The notes below the pieces were generated by a model that was given only the letters and a program-made list of their open reading frames with translations, ran no database searches and was not told the origin of the DNA. Both the position numbers and the translations under genes were made by a program. From Lumnitzera littorea (taxonomy: Eukaryota; Streptophyta; Magnoliopsida; Myrtales; Combretaceae), in contig JAMXBB010000010.1 in NCBI GenBank assembly GCA_024138015.1, positions 47,668,024 to 47,732,023 of the forward strand: 64,000 bases of DNA, read 5' to 3'. Positions 11,549 through 22,593 of this stretch are shown here, piece after piece; the stretch's first letter is position 1; each line of letters begins with the position of its first letter.

Positions 11549-13850
11549 ATTTTATCGAGCCTTATTTCATTTTCCTTAATTTAACTTATATTAAGCCTGA
11601 CCCATTCGATATAAATTACTCAATATTAAATTAAGGAAATATTTTTCTTTAAAATGTTTTGAATTTTTTTTTTAAATTGGAGTCACTAACTAGTTAAACT
11701 AGTAAAAAATGAAACTAGGATTTTTTTGTGAGAAAATCCTAATTTAGCCACTGATTAGCGTATTTTCTAAAAAGAATAGTTCTAGAAAATTAACCAAAAA
11801 AACTAAGTTTGGGAGCTAACCTATTAAGACTAAATTACAATGTAAAAAAAATAAAAAATTAATGGGCTTTATTTTTATAATTTTTTTCTAAAAATATCAA
11901 GATATATATAAATATATAAAATATAAGTAAAATGAATTTATTATTATTATTTAATTACTAAATTTTCAAGAAAAAGGAAAAAAATTTATTTTTTATACGA
12001 TTGCCTCAAAAGTGTCTACATACTTGCTAGTTGGGATTAAACTAATGTAGTTTTTTTTTAAAAAAGATTTAGTAAGTGGATTTCTTTTAATTTGAAAATC
12101 GAGTCAGATTTTTGTTTATTTAACAATTTATTATTATTTAAGAAAACCTAAAAGATCTAATTTCATAAATCTATTTTTAAAAAACCTAACTAACTAAATT
12201 TTTTTTTTTTTGAAAACTTCAATTAAGTATTTTTCATTTTTTTTAAAATCACTATGTATCAAAAAATATATTTTCTAAATCCTTCATGCAAGATATATTA
12301 AGATACGTATCTCCTCCGAAAATATAGATCTTGGAGAAAAGATACGTGATTTTTCAAAAAATGAAATTTTCAACGAAAAAATGCAATTTAACTAAATTAT
12401 AAAAAAAATTGACAATTATCTAAAAAAATTAGGAAATGATATGACAATTTAAAAAAATAAAATAAAAAAACCTACACTAAAGAAAACCAAATTAATAAAA
12501 TAATAATAATATTTTAATACCTAAATAGGTCGAGTCATATATAATCGGGATGTTCGTGTCATGAACTGATCATGTGAGTGTGTTGAAATTTGAACTTTGC
12601 GTGTGTGTTGAAATTTAGACTATGCTTAGTGTGTAGGCATTTGACCATACTCAATGTGTGTACGCATGTGTCTAACGTGGACATGTGTGTGTATTTGTGT
12701 GTTTGTGAATGGAGATTATTAGGACGTAGCGTGTATTTGTGCTTATGTAGCGTATGTATGTTGACTAGTGGGTTGACTTTAGATGTGGGTGTATGCTATG
12801 CTTAATTGTATGTATGTTGACTTCGTATGTGTGCGTCGAGACGTGTTGACCAGTGTGAGATATAGTCAAGTGAGTGAAGGAGTTGTGTATCGTGTGTACT
12901 GAGTGAAGTCAGTAAGTATGCTATCGTATGTGTAGTGTTAGGTGATGTATTAGTGTGTTGTGGGGGAAGCAGTGTGTGTCGACGTGTGGGTGTTAATTGT
13001 GTGTGATGATTAATGTATGGTTAGGTGAGCAATGTGTATCGGCGTATGGATGTTAGGTGCTGTAGGTGAAATAGTGTGTTGGCATATGGGTGTTAAGCAA
13101 GTGTAGTAAGGGATGTGCCACTGTGTGTTCGGTTAGCTTTGTCCAATGTGTGAGTGATTAGGTAAGTCAAGTGCAGCAATGAAGTGTGAGTGAGGGGCAT
13201 GAGACAGTGAAGATCGTGTGGAAGTAGATATTATGTTCATGATTGGAGTGTGGGTTGTGTTTGTGGGTGTTGCGTTATGTTCATGGAGAATGGGTGTTGG
13301 GTATTGTGAAAAAAGCTTTTTAAACTTTATTGCTAACTTACTATTTATAAACTACTCAATTGAATCTTTCGTATCTTTTTAGATATAGATTTGATCTCAA
13401 CAAACCCTAGATGCGAAAAATACGATTAGGAATCCCAGATATGAAAGATACGATTTAGATTGTTTGAAGATTAGACCCAGTTTCAATAAACCTTATTTTA
13501 ATCTAGGCTTTCTATTTTTCAAGCCTGACTTAGTTCAACTTGATTTAGCCTACTAACCTACTTAATAAACCTTAAATCTATTTTACCCAATATAAATTAG
13601 ATAAAAAATTCACTTTATATCGAACTAGACTAAAATATCTTTAAGAAGCTGGATCCTTTAACGACTTAAAATTTAAATTGAACATATACCATTATACAAA
13701 TCAACTTGACTTGACCTTATACGACTTAACACTTTATTATTATTTTTATTTTTTATTTAATTTTCGTTTTTTTATGATTATTTTTTCTTTCTCTTTAACC
13801 TAACTCAATAAAAATACTAAAATAAAAATGGCAAAAATGAGGTGTCTACA
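11549..13850 (-). repeat. 5' LTR of the Tat/Ogre-like element
   Basis: It is bounded on the left by the PBS and on the right by the end tgaggtgtctaca, i.e. TGTAGACACC in element orientation. 12680-13850 is shared with the partial copy at 1-1170. It contains a strongly GT-rich block (about 12565-13310) with degenerate subrepeats of the form gtgggtgaagtagtgtgtcg. ORFs in it are low-complexity by-products. The left boundary is inferred from the PBS only. Confidence 0.75.
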
Positions 13851-14255
13851 ATCACCCACAAGGGGTTGAGGTTGATAGACCTAGACAAGATATAAGGATT
13901 GAGGAGTTAGATGTATATTTGGATATCCCTATTTCTCATGCCGAGTCTATTCGGGAGTTACCCCTTATTGAAGATTTTGAGTACTATCAGATTGAACTTG
14001 GACTTCAAGCTAAAGTGTTAATCAGATGTTACCCCATCGATGCGCTCACCATTTGGCTAGACCCGTTGAATTTTTTGTTACTTGGAGAGTAGGCTCGACA
14101 GGCTGCAATGAGGAGTTTGTTGTATACTCCAATATCAGTTCAACTTTTTATGTTCTAGGGTTCAAAACTTAAGGCGACGTTGATGCAGGATCATCTTTTC
14201 GCCCTTAGTAGATATTACGAATGTCTATCCTTATAGGTTGTTTTTTTTTTTTTTT
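13850..14255 (+). pseudogene. unidentified broken ORF next to the LTR
   Basis: The frame is open without a stop for about 80 codons from the LTR edge to a TAG at 14090, and resumes after it to about 14255 with one further TAG and no frame change. Visible residues include GVEVDRPRQDIRIEELDVYL and SIRELPLIEDFEYYQIELG. There is no start codon, so the 5' part was probably lost or displaced by the LTR insertion. I do not recognise the family. It could be leader or gag-upstream sequence of the chromovirus that follows, or a host gene fragment. Confidence 0.35.
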
Positions 14256-14732
14256 CTTTTGGAGTTATTGCTTGGCATTAGAGTGATCACACATGCTCCC
14301 TTTATTAGATATTTTAGGATCATGTATGATCATTTTGTACTCTAAGAGTTTTCTTATAGTGAGGTTATGATGTTTTTTAGAGCTCCTTTATGGTGAGGAC
14401 ATATGTATTGAGGAAAGCTTTATTGTATTTTGAAACTCTATCCTTTAATCTAGGTTTGTACTATTGTATAGATCACTTGATGTACTTAAAGTGGAATTCA
14501 CTCATTAGAAGTGACCACTAAACAAATATAACCTCATTTTATTCACAAGAAATGAAAGACTACAACCTTCTTTATTACTATTGTTATATTAGTTTATATT
14601 CTATTTTCATTTTGTGCTTGCAATTTCCAAGTTTATTTAATTACAATTGGTTATTTCTAACTTAAAGTTGGAAATGAATTTCTCAGTCAAAACAGACACA
14701 AAGTTAAACCCTTAGTTTAGGCCCCACTTGTT
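14256..14732. other. no recognisable gene
   Basis: AT-rich sequence with a run of 16 T (about 14239-14254) at its left edge. It is probably leader sequence of the plus-strand chromovirus whose gag starts near 14733, but no LTR end or PBS could be placed. Confidence 0.3.
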
Positions 14733-16058
14733 CATGAAGAAGAACTACATGCGTTATGGGATCGTATTGACGAAATTCTAGTTGCAATTAATGTACAAAA
14801 TGAACTGTTAAGAGCATATTTAGCTCGATAATGTACTCTACTTGCTCAAGCATCACCCCCTCAGTAGCCATATTAGAGATTCCTTTACTATAGTCACTCT
14901 TATCGCCTCTACCTTCACTACCACCACCTCCACTAGTAGTTGGTCCAACAAGAATTGTACCTCTAATACCCCCTAGTCTCAGACAATAGCATAGTATTTT
15001 GCTAGAATTCATTCGCTGTAATAAATATTTTGAGGTGGTTGCAAGTTGTCCCGATGAGGCTAATGATTATTTAAATCAAATAAAGAGGTCATTTGAGGTA
15101 CTACCACATCTTAGACTTACTTATGGTACTTATCTATTAAAGATGCGGGTACATACCTGGTGGGAATCTAAGCAATGGAATCTAAGAAGCCCAATCACTT
15201 AGGAAGACTTTAGATGAAAGTTTTTGGCATATTACTTTTGAGGAAGTTTAAGGATAAAGCACATTGAGGATTTACTAGATATTGTGAAAGGGATACGTAC
15301 TGTAGAGCAATGTGAAGATAAATTCAATAGATTGCTACAGTTTGCACCTTTAGAGTATCAGACTAGTGATTGGCTGAAGATGCAGATATTTTCTAAAGGA
15401 TTTGATGCTGAAATGAAAAGAAGACTTATGGAATTTGAGCTTAGAAATTTTGCTGATATGGTAGAAAAAGTGAGGGTGTGAAATAATGAAAAAAGATAAA
15501 GTGAGGAAATTAGTAAACATAAAGTCAATGTATTTGGTAAAAAAAACCTTTTAAAGGGCCAAGTAGTAGTCAAAATTAGTAAAATAAGAAGATTTCTAAA
15601 ACCACAAAGGACACTTCAAAGCAAGACTACTAATGGAGCAGCAAAGTGTTGGAAATGTAAGGGAAATCATTATCCTAGAGTTCGTCCTTAATTGCAAGGC
15701 AAGTGTTTTTTTTTTTTTTTTTTGTGGTGAAAGCTCATACCAAGTGACTGATTGTCATAAGAGAAACATTGTCGCCTGCTTCATCTATGATAAAGTTAGG
15801 CATTTCTCTACTACTTATCCACAACAAATAGCTACTATTGCTCAAGGTGCCAAACCACCAATAGCTATTGGACACTCTATTATTCGAAAAGCTATTAGAG
15901 GATCAAGTGTACGTAATACTCGCCTAGGTGCAATAAATATTGCCATAATGTATAATTTAGAGGGCGATTGGAGATATGAGGATTATCCAGGTAAAAATTT
16001 AGAAGAGTATGAAGAAGTCAAGGATTTTGTTGGAATTGAGCTCATAGTAGGTATGTAA
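14733..16058 (+). pseudogene. gag remnant with two CCHC-type knuckles
   Basis: The start region reads HEEELHALWDRIDEILVAIN, typical of the helical N-terminus of such gags. 14999-15202 carries FEVLPHLRLTYGTYLLKMRV then HTWWES, the conserved gag W-W motif. 15284-15481 carries EDKFNRLLQFAPLEYQTSDW and FSKGFDAEMKRRL. A zinc knuckle begins CWKCKGNHYPR near 15647, and a second reads CFIYDKVRHFSTTYPQ near 15779, with two Cys changed to Tyr. A run of about 20 T (15704-15723) separates them. Frameshifts and stops separate the blocks. Confidence 0.75.
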
Positions 16059-16572
16059 CTCAATTTCTTTCTTGTTAAGTTGTTGAAAGATTACTAAGTA
16101 GCTCAAGTTGTAATAAAGCAATAATAAGTAGCTTGAATTTAGGAGTGTAAATATTATATTGTTAAAGCATGAAAGTAAGACTTATAATTGTGATTTAAGG
16201 AATATTGATATAGATGGGCACTCGTGTATGCTTTGTTTGATACTAGAGCTATACACTGCTTTATAGCCCTTAAAGTGGTAAAATAAGTAGGTTTGACTAC
16301 AATTGCCATTTAGTCTAGTCTTGTAGTGAGGACTCCTATAGGAAGTATTGTAGTTACAAGAGGAATGGTCAAAGGATGTCCCTTAAGAATTCAAGATTCT
16401 AACAATAAAGTAGATATGATTCTTCTTGAGATGGGAAAATATGATGTTATATTGGGAATGAATTGGATGACTGGTGTTAAGGTCACTATTGATTGTCAGG
16501 AAAAGAAGATAATGTTTAAAACTTTTGAGGGGACAAAAGCTGAATTTAAAGAAGATTTTGCTACAACAAAAG
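16059..16572 (+). pseudogene. aspartic protease remnant
   Basis: Near 16231 the frame reads ALFDTRAIHCFIA: the DTG active site has become DTR by a GGA-to-AGA change. The downstream half, 16326-16572, is open with GMVKGCPLRIQDSNNKVDMI and YDVILGMNWMTG (the ILGMDWL-type flap motif) and ends KEDFATTK at the junction with the inserted LTR. Protease would cut Gag-Pol. Codons before 16200 are largely unreadable. Confidence 0.7.
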
Positions 16573-19500
16573 TGTAAACCCCATATATTCTTAGTTAGAA
16601 CCCTAAACTAAACCTTAATGTCCTAGATAACTATATGAGTCAATAAAGTCGGATAAATTAAAAGTAAACTTTATTAAATTATAAACCCTAAACTATTTTA
16701 AAGAGAAAAACCCTAAAAAATTGATCAAAATCTTAATTGCATATAAAAACTCTTAACCCTTCATGCGTATAAATACTTGAGATTAAACTCAAATATGATA
16801 AAAATCTTAAAATTAAAACTTTAAGCTTATAAACATACAAATTTACTTTTATGATAATAAAACTCTAATTAGGCACAATCATCGATTGATACGCTTAATC
16901 GCATAAAATTGCTAATGAATGAATCAAGATAACTTCTAAATATTAATAAACGTAAGAGTACCAAATTAATTTATAAAATTGATAATATTATTTTATAATT
17001 ATGAATAACTGTATATATATATTGATGTTATATGAATTTAATTATTTGAATCTAATTTTATTATTTACTTATTATTTATGTATCATATAGTCAATATAAA
17101 TTTTATACCTTATAATTTTCTTTATAATTATAATATATATTATCATTAATATTATTAGTAGTATCAGAAATATTTAAATATAATTCAAAACTTTATTTTT
17201 TTTATTTATTGCCTTATTTCTCTTATTTTTCCTTTCTTCTTTATTTTTCCTTTTTTTTCTTTTTCCTCTTCTAAATTATAAATTATTACATATACATAAT
17301 ATTATTATTATATTAATATTTTAATTTTAACTAAAAGTCAAAATGTTATTTTCAAGTCTTCTTTCTTTTCCTTTTTCTTTCNTAAAATATATAATTGAAC
17401 CGAAAATTAAAAAATAATTAGAAAATAATAATAATTAATTAATTAGGAAAAATTACAATAATAACAAAATTAACATAATTGGTAAATTAAGCTTAAAAAT
17501 AAAGAACTAGTGAAATTAATATAAATTAAACTCAAAAATAAAATATTCTAAAAATACAAAATTTAGAAATTAATTAAATCATAAAATAATAAAGAAAAGC
17601 TTTAAAAATCGATAATAAAGTTATTCAGGTCAATAACAAAATTCGTAATATTTTAGGTCCATAATGAGAAATATGGGTTCGACGTTTAAAATAGATCCTA
17701 CTATGTGAACGAACGTCCAAAAACGGTAAAAATTGACTATAAGTCTATAAAAATTAAATATAAAATGAAAAAAAGTTACTTGCTACTTAATACCTAAGTG
17801 GAAATGAGAATCATAAAAGAGATAGTTAGCTAATTAGGTCATTTAGTATTACATCTAGATATTGATTAGGTTCTCATTATTTTATTTATCAAGAGACACT
17901 GATCAGGAGGGTGAGTTGCTCGTTGATTGCTAGGATTCATATAAGCTTTGGTTAAATAGGTACTCCTAATGACTCTATACTTGTTTTGTACTTATAATAA
18001 CTGTATCTAAATTTTATATATTAATAAACTAATGCTTGGGGTTTGAGATATGCATGTGGTTAAAGACTGCTTGCTTGTTGTGCAAAGTGTTGTTAAATTT
18101 AGCAACTGAAGAATTAATTATATGATTGACTGTCGTATGAATTGGATGGTTGGTTGATAATGGTTGATCACCTAATAATTTAACTTAATCATATTTGACT
18201 TATCTTAAATTAAATAGATCATGTATAAGCACAAACATTGCATTTACTGTTCTGATCGTCACCTCACATGGATGGTAATGAAGGGCTTTGTAGGGATGGG
18301 ATTCCCATATGATTTAATTAGTATAATGTAGGAGCACTTGTATAACAAGACCCTATCCTTGACTTACAAGCTTACTTGGCATCGAAGACACTAACTATCA
18401 GTGGCTGAAGGTTGAGTTTAGAGACCATCGCTATAGGACATGAGTGCGGACTATAGGAGCCACCTCACCACTAGACTTAGAAATTTACATACTATTGGAT
18501 TTTGGAAATGGAAATATATTATGTGAAATACAGAATTTCAATTTATGGTTAAAAGCTCAGGTGCTAGAAACTAGTTGTGATTAGTTTCGATGAATCTCCA
18601 ACCCTTACCTCGGAGGGCATTAAATCTAATGTTGTATGCAGTACCAGTCAATTGCATATATTGTTTAACATACTACTTTTTTATGCATTCATATGTCTAT
18701 TAATTAATTATTTGATAACTTACTTGATAGTATAGTAGGAGGGATAACTCACTAGGCTTTTCTAACGTACTCCCTAACAATTTTCTCTTATAGGTAGATT
18801 GACAACTAGGTGTGGGTTAAAAACTGAGCATTGAGTATAAGTATTGAAATGCCTTAGAAGATAACATCTGAAGATAGATTATGTAGTTAGTTAGGAACAT
18901 TAAATGTAATTATTGTTTCTATACTTAGATTTTGTAACTTCAGTAAGTTTAAATTTTAGAACTTTGCTACCAATCTTATTTTTTGGTAAGGGATACCAAT
19001 TCTCTACAGTTCTGAAAAACTATAAAGTATTAGATATTCATAGTTATTTATATTTTACAATAAGTTAATTGATTCACTTAAACTATATATATATAAAAAT
19101 AAATCGCAAATACTCCAATAAATGTGTTGGGTTAGAATAAAGTAATACAGAGCAAGTAAGGTTGTCGATCCTTCTAAGACTAAGAAATTACTAATCCTAT
19201 GTGAGTTCTTATCAATATTCATGCAATCAAAAGTAAATTAACTAATCTAATAATTATACTAAATCTATAGAAAAGAAAGTAACTATAAAATATCTAAAAC
19301 TAAGCAATCGATTAAGAATTGTGGGAAAACATAATCTACCTTAGATTATGCAAATCAAATTGTTATCATATTATATAGATTAATAGCTATACAGTTATTT
19401 AAGTGAAATTATTATGCCTTAAAACTTAAGGATTTAAACCTCTAATTAATCAGTCAATTCCTATATCTCCAATTAACAATAGACTCTAAATTACAATTAT

Positions 19501-20640
19501 ATATCTCCTGATACTATGATTGTCTAATGTTACAAATCAATTATCCCTAATGTCTTAGTGAATAATTAATTGCCAAACATCGCATTAATCTCTAGATAAT
19601 TTCTAATTAATTCAATTAACGCTGCTTCCACATTAATCAATTAAATTAATCAAAAATTTCTAACAAACCCTATATCAACTCCTGTATCACTAGGGTTTCT
19701 AACAATTATAATCAATTAAACAACTATAATTGAAATCATAGAAATTGCAATCATGAATCATCCATATATCTGTCAATCTTATAACATGAATACAATTCTC
19801 ATCTTTGCTACTTAAGGTCTCATCAATTCCCACAAATAAAATTAACCAGCTATGGAATTTGAAATGAAAGCACAATTACTAATTGAAATTGCAAAGACAT
19901 TGATAATTGAAAGTAAGAATAAATTACAAAATTGCATAAATATAAATAAAATAGATGTCACCAATTCTACAATTGTAAAGGGTAAACTTCAATTGCAACT
20001 CCAAAACTTGATCTTTATAGCAAAAGAAAAATCTTCTCAACGATCTAAGCAATTTTACAAAAAAATTCTTCAAGAACTATCTAATAATTGTTCTAAGACC
20101 ATCTAACTCTAAAGAAGATGTAAAAGTTCCCTAAATTCTAAAACTCATGACTATTTATAGAGAAAACTAGGGTTGGCTTTTGCAAGGATATTTTTTCATA
20201 AAGGCCGACCATGAAGGTTGGAAATGTAGCTTCCAAAGCCAGCGGCGTAGACTCTAAAGCTAGCGGTGTTTAGAGTAGGCCGATTGTCTTAAATTCCAAT
20301 CGTGCCGTGGCTCACTTCAGCTTCTTCATTTCCATAAAATTCCTTTAAATTAACCGTATTTCCACTTTGAATCCTTTAATACCTGAAATGTCCAAGTGAA
20401 AATACTCAAGCACCAATTCTTAATGATTTCTATAAAATCAATAATAATTCTCTCTAATTCACTCATTAAAATATGAATAAAATATGCCTTTATCGTTAAT
20501 AAATTCAAAATCGAAGATCTTAGTGATTAATTATTTAGAGTTTTGTAATCTTTGACTTATAAGGTAATTTTTGTATCTTAGGTACACACATGATATAAAA
20601 ATTTTAAGCAATCATTCCAAGCCTCCTTAGGGCCATGATA
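16573..20640 (+). mobile_element. solo LTR (family A) inserted in frame in the gag-pol pseudogene
   Basis: It starts TGTAAACCCC at 16573 and ends ccatgata at 20640, with flanking repeats aaaag (16568-16572) and agaag (20641-20645), one transition apart. The coding sequence on both sides joins in frame. Much of it matches 28626-31500 in reverse, for example gggatgggattcccatatga (18295-18314), caattttctcttataggt (18779-18796) and the end region 20501-20640. Without the nested insertion the LTR is about 2.6 kb. One undetermined base (n) occurs near 17382. No internal genes are present. Confidence 0.75.
19070..20494. mobile_element. 1.43-kb insertion nested in the solo LTR
   Basis: The related LTR copy reads caatgagttaataaattt without a break. 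Here the same sequence is split after gttaat (19064-19069) and resumes with gttaat (20495-20500), a 6-bp duplication. The insert begins tgattcacttaaac and ends aatatgcctttatc. It includes caagtaaggttgtcgatcc (about 19153-19171), a phrase I recall from repetitive plant sequence that often precedes retroelements, but I cannot name the class. An 84-codon plus-strand ORF (19852-20106) is lysine- and asparagine-rich and resembles nothing I know. Confidence 0.6.
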
Positions 20641-21380
20641 AGAAGTATGAGAGTTAAGTCCCTTAAAACTAATGACAAATGTTAATTGGTTGAATGCTCT
20701 AGAAACTGACTTGAGGAAGCCAAGGGAAGAGGAAATCTGAGTGGTGAATGAGTTTCTTGACGAGCTATCGCTAAAAAGAGAGATTGATTTTTTTTTATTA
20801 ACCTGGTAATGGGAATTGAACTTAGTTCAAAAGCCTTATACAGAATGGCTCCGATTGAGTTGAAAGAATTGAAAAAGCAATTACAAGAGCTATTGGACGA
20901 AGGGTTTATAAGAATGAGTGTATTGCCATAGGGTGCGCTAGTTTTATTTGTTAAGAAAAAGGATGGACTTAATGAATTGCGTATTCAAACCATTGTTGGA
21001 TAAATGTGTGATTGTGTTTATTGATGATATTTTAGTATATTTTACTACACCTAAATAGAATGAGGAATTTTTAAGAATGGTGTTGCAAACATTACGAGAA
21101 CACAAGTTATATGCTAAATTATCTAAATGTGACATCTAGTTGAATGAGATATCTTTCCTTGGACATGTAATATTAGGTAAAGGCATATCTATTGATCCAG
21201 AAAAGATTACGGCCATAGTGGAATGGAAAAGACTAGAAATGGTGATAGAAATTCGAAGTTTTCTTTGTTTAGCTGGCTGGATATTATAGAAAGTTTGTCA
21301 AGGATTTTTCAAAGATTGCAAGATCACTCACTTGGTTGATACTACAAAATGTGAAGTTCAAGTGGAGTAAAAAGGAAGAA
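20641..21380 (+). pseudogene. reverse transcriptase remnant with central deletion
   Basis: After the TSD the linker reads LMTNVNWLNALETDLRKPRE, then VVNEFLDELS, then ELKKQLQELLDEGFIRMSVL and ALVLFVKKKDG (near 20965). It then jumps to VFKPLLDKCVIVFIDDILVY (about 20985-21045), so roughly 95 codons of RT are missing. The catalytic FIDD is kept. LREHKLYAKLSKCDI and FLGHVILGKGISIDPEKI follow, with a frameshift near 21280. A TAG stands where Trp is usual in SPWGA. Confidence 0.8.
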
Positions 21381-21823
21381 AAGAGTTGAAAAAGAGGTTA
21401 GTACTACCTTAATTCTCATGTTACCACATAATAATGAGCCTTTCATAATATACACTGATGCCTCCAAGAATGGATTGGGTTATGTGTTAATGCAAGGTGG
21501 AAAAATGATTGTCTATTCCTCTAGACAATTAAAGCCACATAAACATAACTACCTAGCACATGATATTGGACTTGCAGCCGTAGTGTTCGCATTAAAACTA
21601 TGACGACATTTCTTATATGGACAAAGATGTGAAATTTATATCGATCACGAGAGCCTTAAGTATTTGTTTACTTAGAAGGAATTAAATACAAGGCAAAGAG
21701 GATGGCTTAAGTTGATCAAGGATTATGATTTAGGAATAAATTATTGTCCTGATAGACTAAATGTAGTTGTTGATGCTTTAAGAAGAAAGAATTATGTTGA
21801 AGTTGCATCTCTTCTCACTGATC
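21381..21823 (+). pseudogene. RNase H remnant
   Basis: From 21418 the frame reads NNEPFIIYTDASKNGLGYVL then MIVYSSRQLKPHKHNYLAHD, the standard Ty3/gypsy RNase H with catalytic TDAS. After a stop it continues FLYGQRCEIYIDHESLKYLF and YDLGINYCPDRLNVVVDAL, losing identity at VASLLTDLS where the next repeat starts. It would degrade the RNA strand during reverse transcription. Confidence 0.8.
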
Positions 21824-22411
21824 TGTCACATCCCGACATAGCATAGGATGCCCCATCATACGGGTAAACCTATTGTAAATAAGCTCAATTCTCATAAAAT
21901 AACACTTCATTATACACTTGGCTCTTAAAGGAGTTTAGCTGTAGGTTCTTGGTTAAAAATATTTACATCATTTACAATTATCAAAAACTTAAACACTAAA
22001 CTTTAGTTAAACTTCTAAGTCTCTATTGTACTTATTTAGTGACACTTTCACTTTCCAAAATAGCTGACTCTATCTAGCACCAAAAGTTCATCCCTATTAC
22101 TGGTAATGCTCCAAAGAGGTGCATCCTATCCTGAGGATAAGAGAAAACTTATTCCCTTAGCTACTATGAAGTTGAGTGAGAGAAGAAAACAAGCAATAGT
22201 ACACCAAAGCACATAACATAAGCACTCAAGTTCTATATTTAGTTAATATCCGAGCAGCAAATAAGATAATGCAAATTATATGCCATGTTAATACATGTAT
22301 CATGCATCAGTATTGATATCCTAGCTAGCTTAGCAACTCATTCAATTTTAATGTGAATCGTGACCAAGAACAAATAAGGCCAATTGCTGAATGGGTCCAA
22401 TTCGTATCATC
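21824..22411 (+). repeat. LTR-like fragment beginning TGTCACATCCCGA
   Basis: The break from coding sequence at 21823 is followed by TGTCACATCCCGACATAG, a typical plant LTR start. The segment runs to 22411, where a Met-type PBS begins. It may be the 5' LTR, perhaps shortened, of the CRM-like element that follows, or an unrelated fragment. No second copy was found downstream, which argues against a simple 5' LTR. A 48-bp part (22349-22398) recurs inverted at 27926-27974. Confidence 0.4.
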
Positions 22412-22424
22412 TTAGTATCAAAGT
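22412..22424 (+). promoter_or_regulatory. primer binding site for initiator Met-tRNA (decayed)
   Basis: It reads ttagtatcaaagt against the usual TTGGTATCAGAGC of plant gypsy elements. 10 of 13 match, and the three differences are G to A, G to A and C to T. It lies about 180 bp before the gag start, which supports the start of the CRM-like element here. Confidence 0.5.
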
Positions 22425-22593
22425 GAAGGTTTTGTGTGAATTATAGTTAACTCTTCTTAGATTTCTGTTATACTTTATTTTTGCCTATTTGAAATAGAGT
22501 CAGTTAGTAAGTTCATTTAACTATGGTATTATTAGTTATTCACTTTTTGAAGTGTTTGTTTAAATTCTGAATTTGTGAGAAAAAACAATAGAC

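Larger units (their letters stand above)
1..13850 (-). mobile_element. Tat/Ogre-like Ty3/gypsy LTR retrotransposon (left end cut by window)
   Basis: The end of the right LTR (about 12680-13850) reappears at 1-1170 in the same orientation, so the two copies bracket an internal region of about 10.3 kb. The internal order, read right to left, is tRNA-Arg PBS, extra ORF, gag, PR, RT, RNase H, additional RNase H, INT, tandem-repeat 3' UTR and PPT. The upstream ORF, second RNase H, tRNA-Arg primer and repetitive 3' UTR are all known features of the plant Tat/Ogre group. The LTR copies differ at many positions and every coding segment carries stops or frameshifts, so the copy is old and inactive. 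It is short for an Ogre, and part of RT is deleted. A TSD cannot be tested because the left end lies outside the window. Confidence 0.85.
14733..21823 (+). mobile_element. chromovirus-like Ty3/gypsy element, plus strand, split by a solo LTR
   Basis: Gag (14733-16058), protease (about 16200-16572), RT (20646-21380) and RNase H (21381-21823) lie in the normal order on one strand. They are interrupted by the solo LTR 16573-20640. Joining across that insertion keeps the reading frame, so the parts belong to one element. Sequence stops at 21823 within the RNase H-INT linker, where another repeat begins. Its own LTRs were not found. The leader residues MYNLEGDW before the protease are shared with the minus-strand element near 36.2 kb, so the two are related. 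Confidence 0.75.

Noticed and set aside
13850..13855. TSD of the Tat/Ogre-like element
   Set aside because: Right flank is atcac, but the left end is outside the window, so it cannot be tested.
19852..20106. 84-codon plus-strand open frame in the nested insertion
   Set aside because: Low-complexity Lys/Asn/Ile composition and no family resemblance; kept only as a note in the insertion entry.
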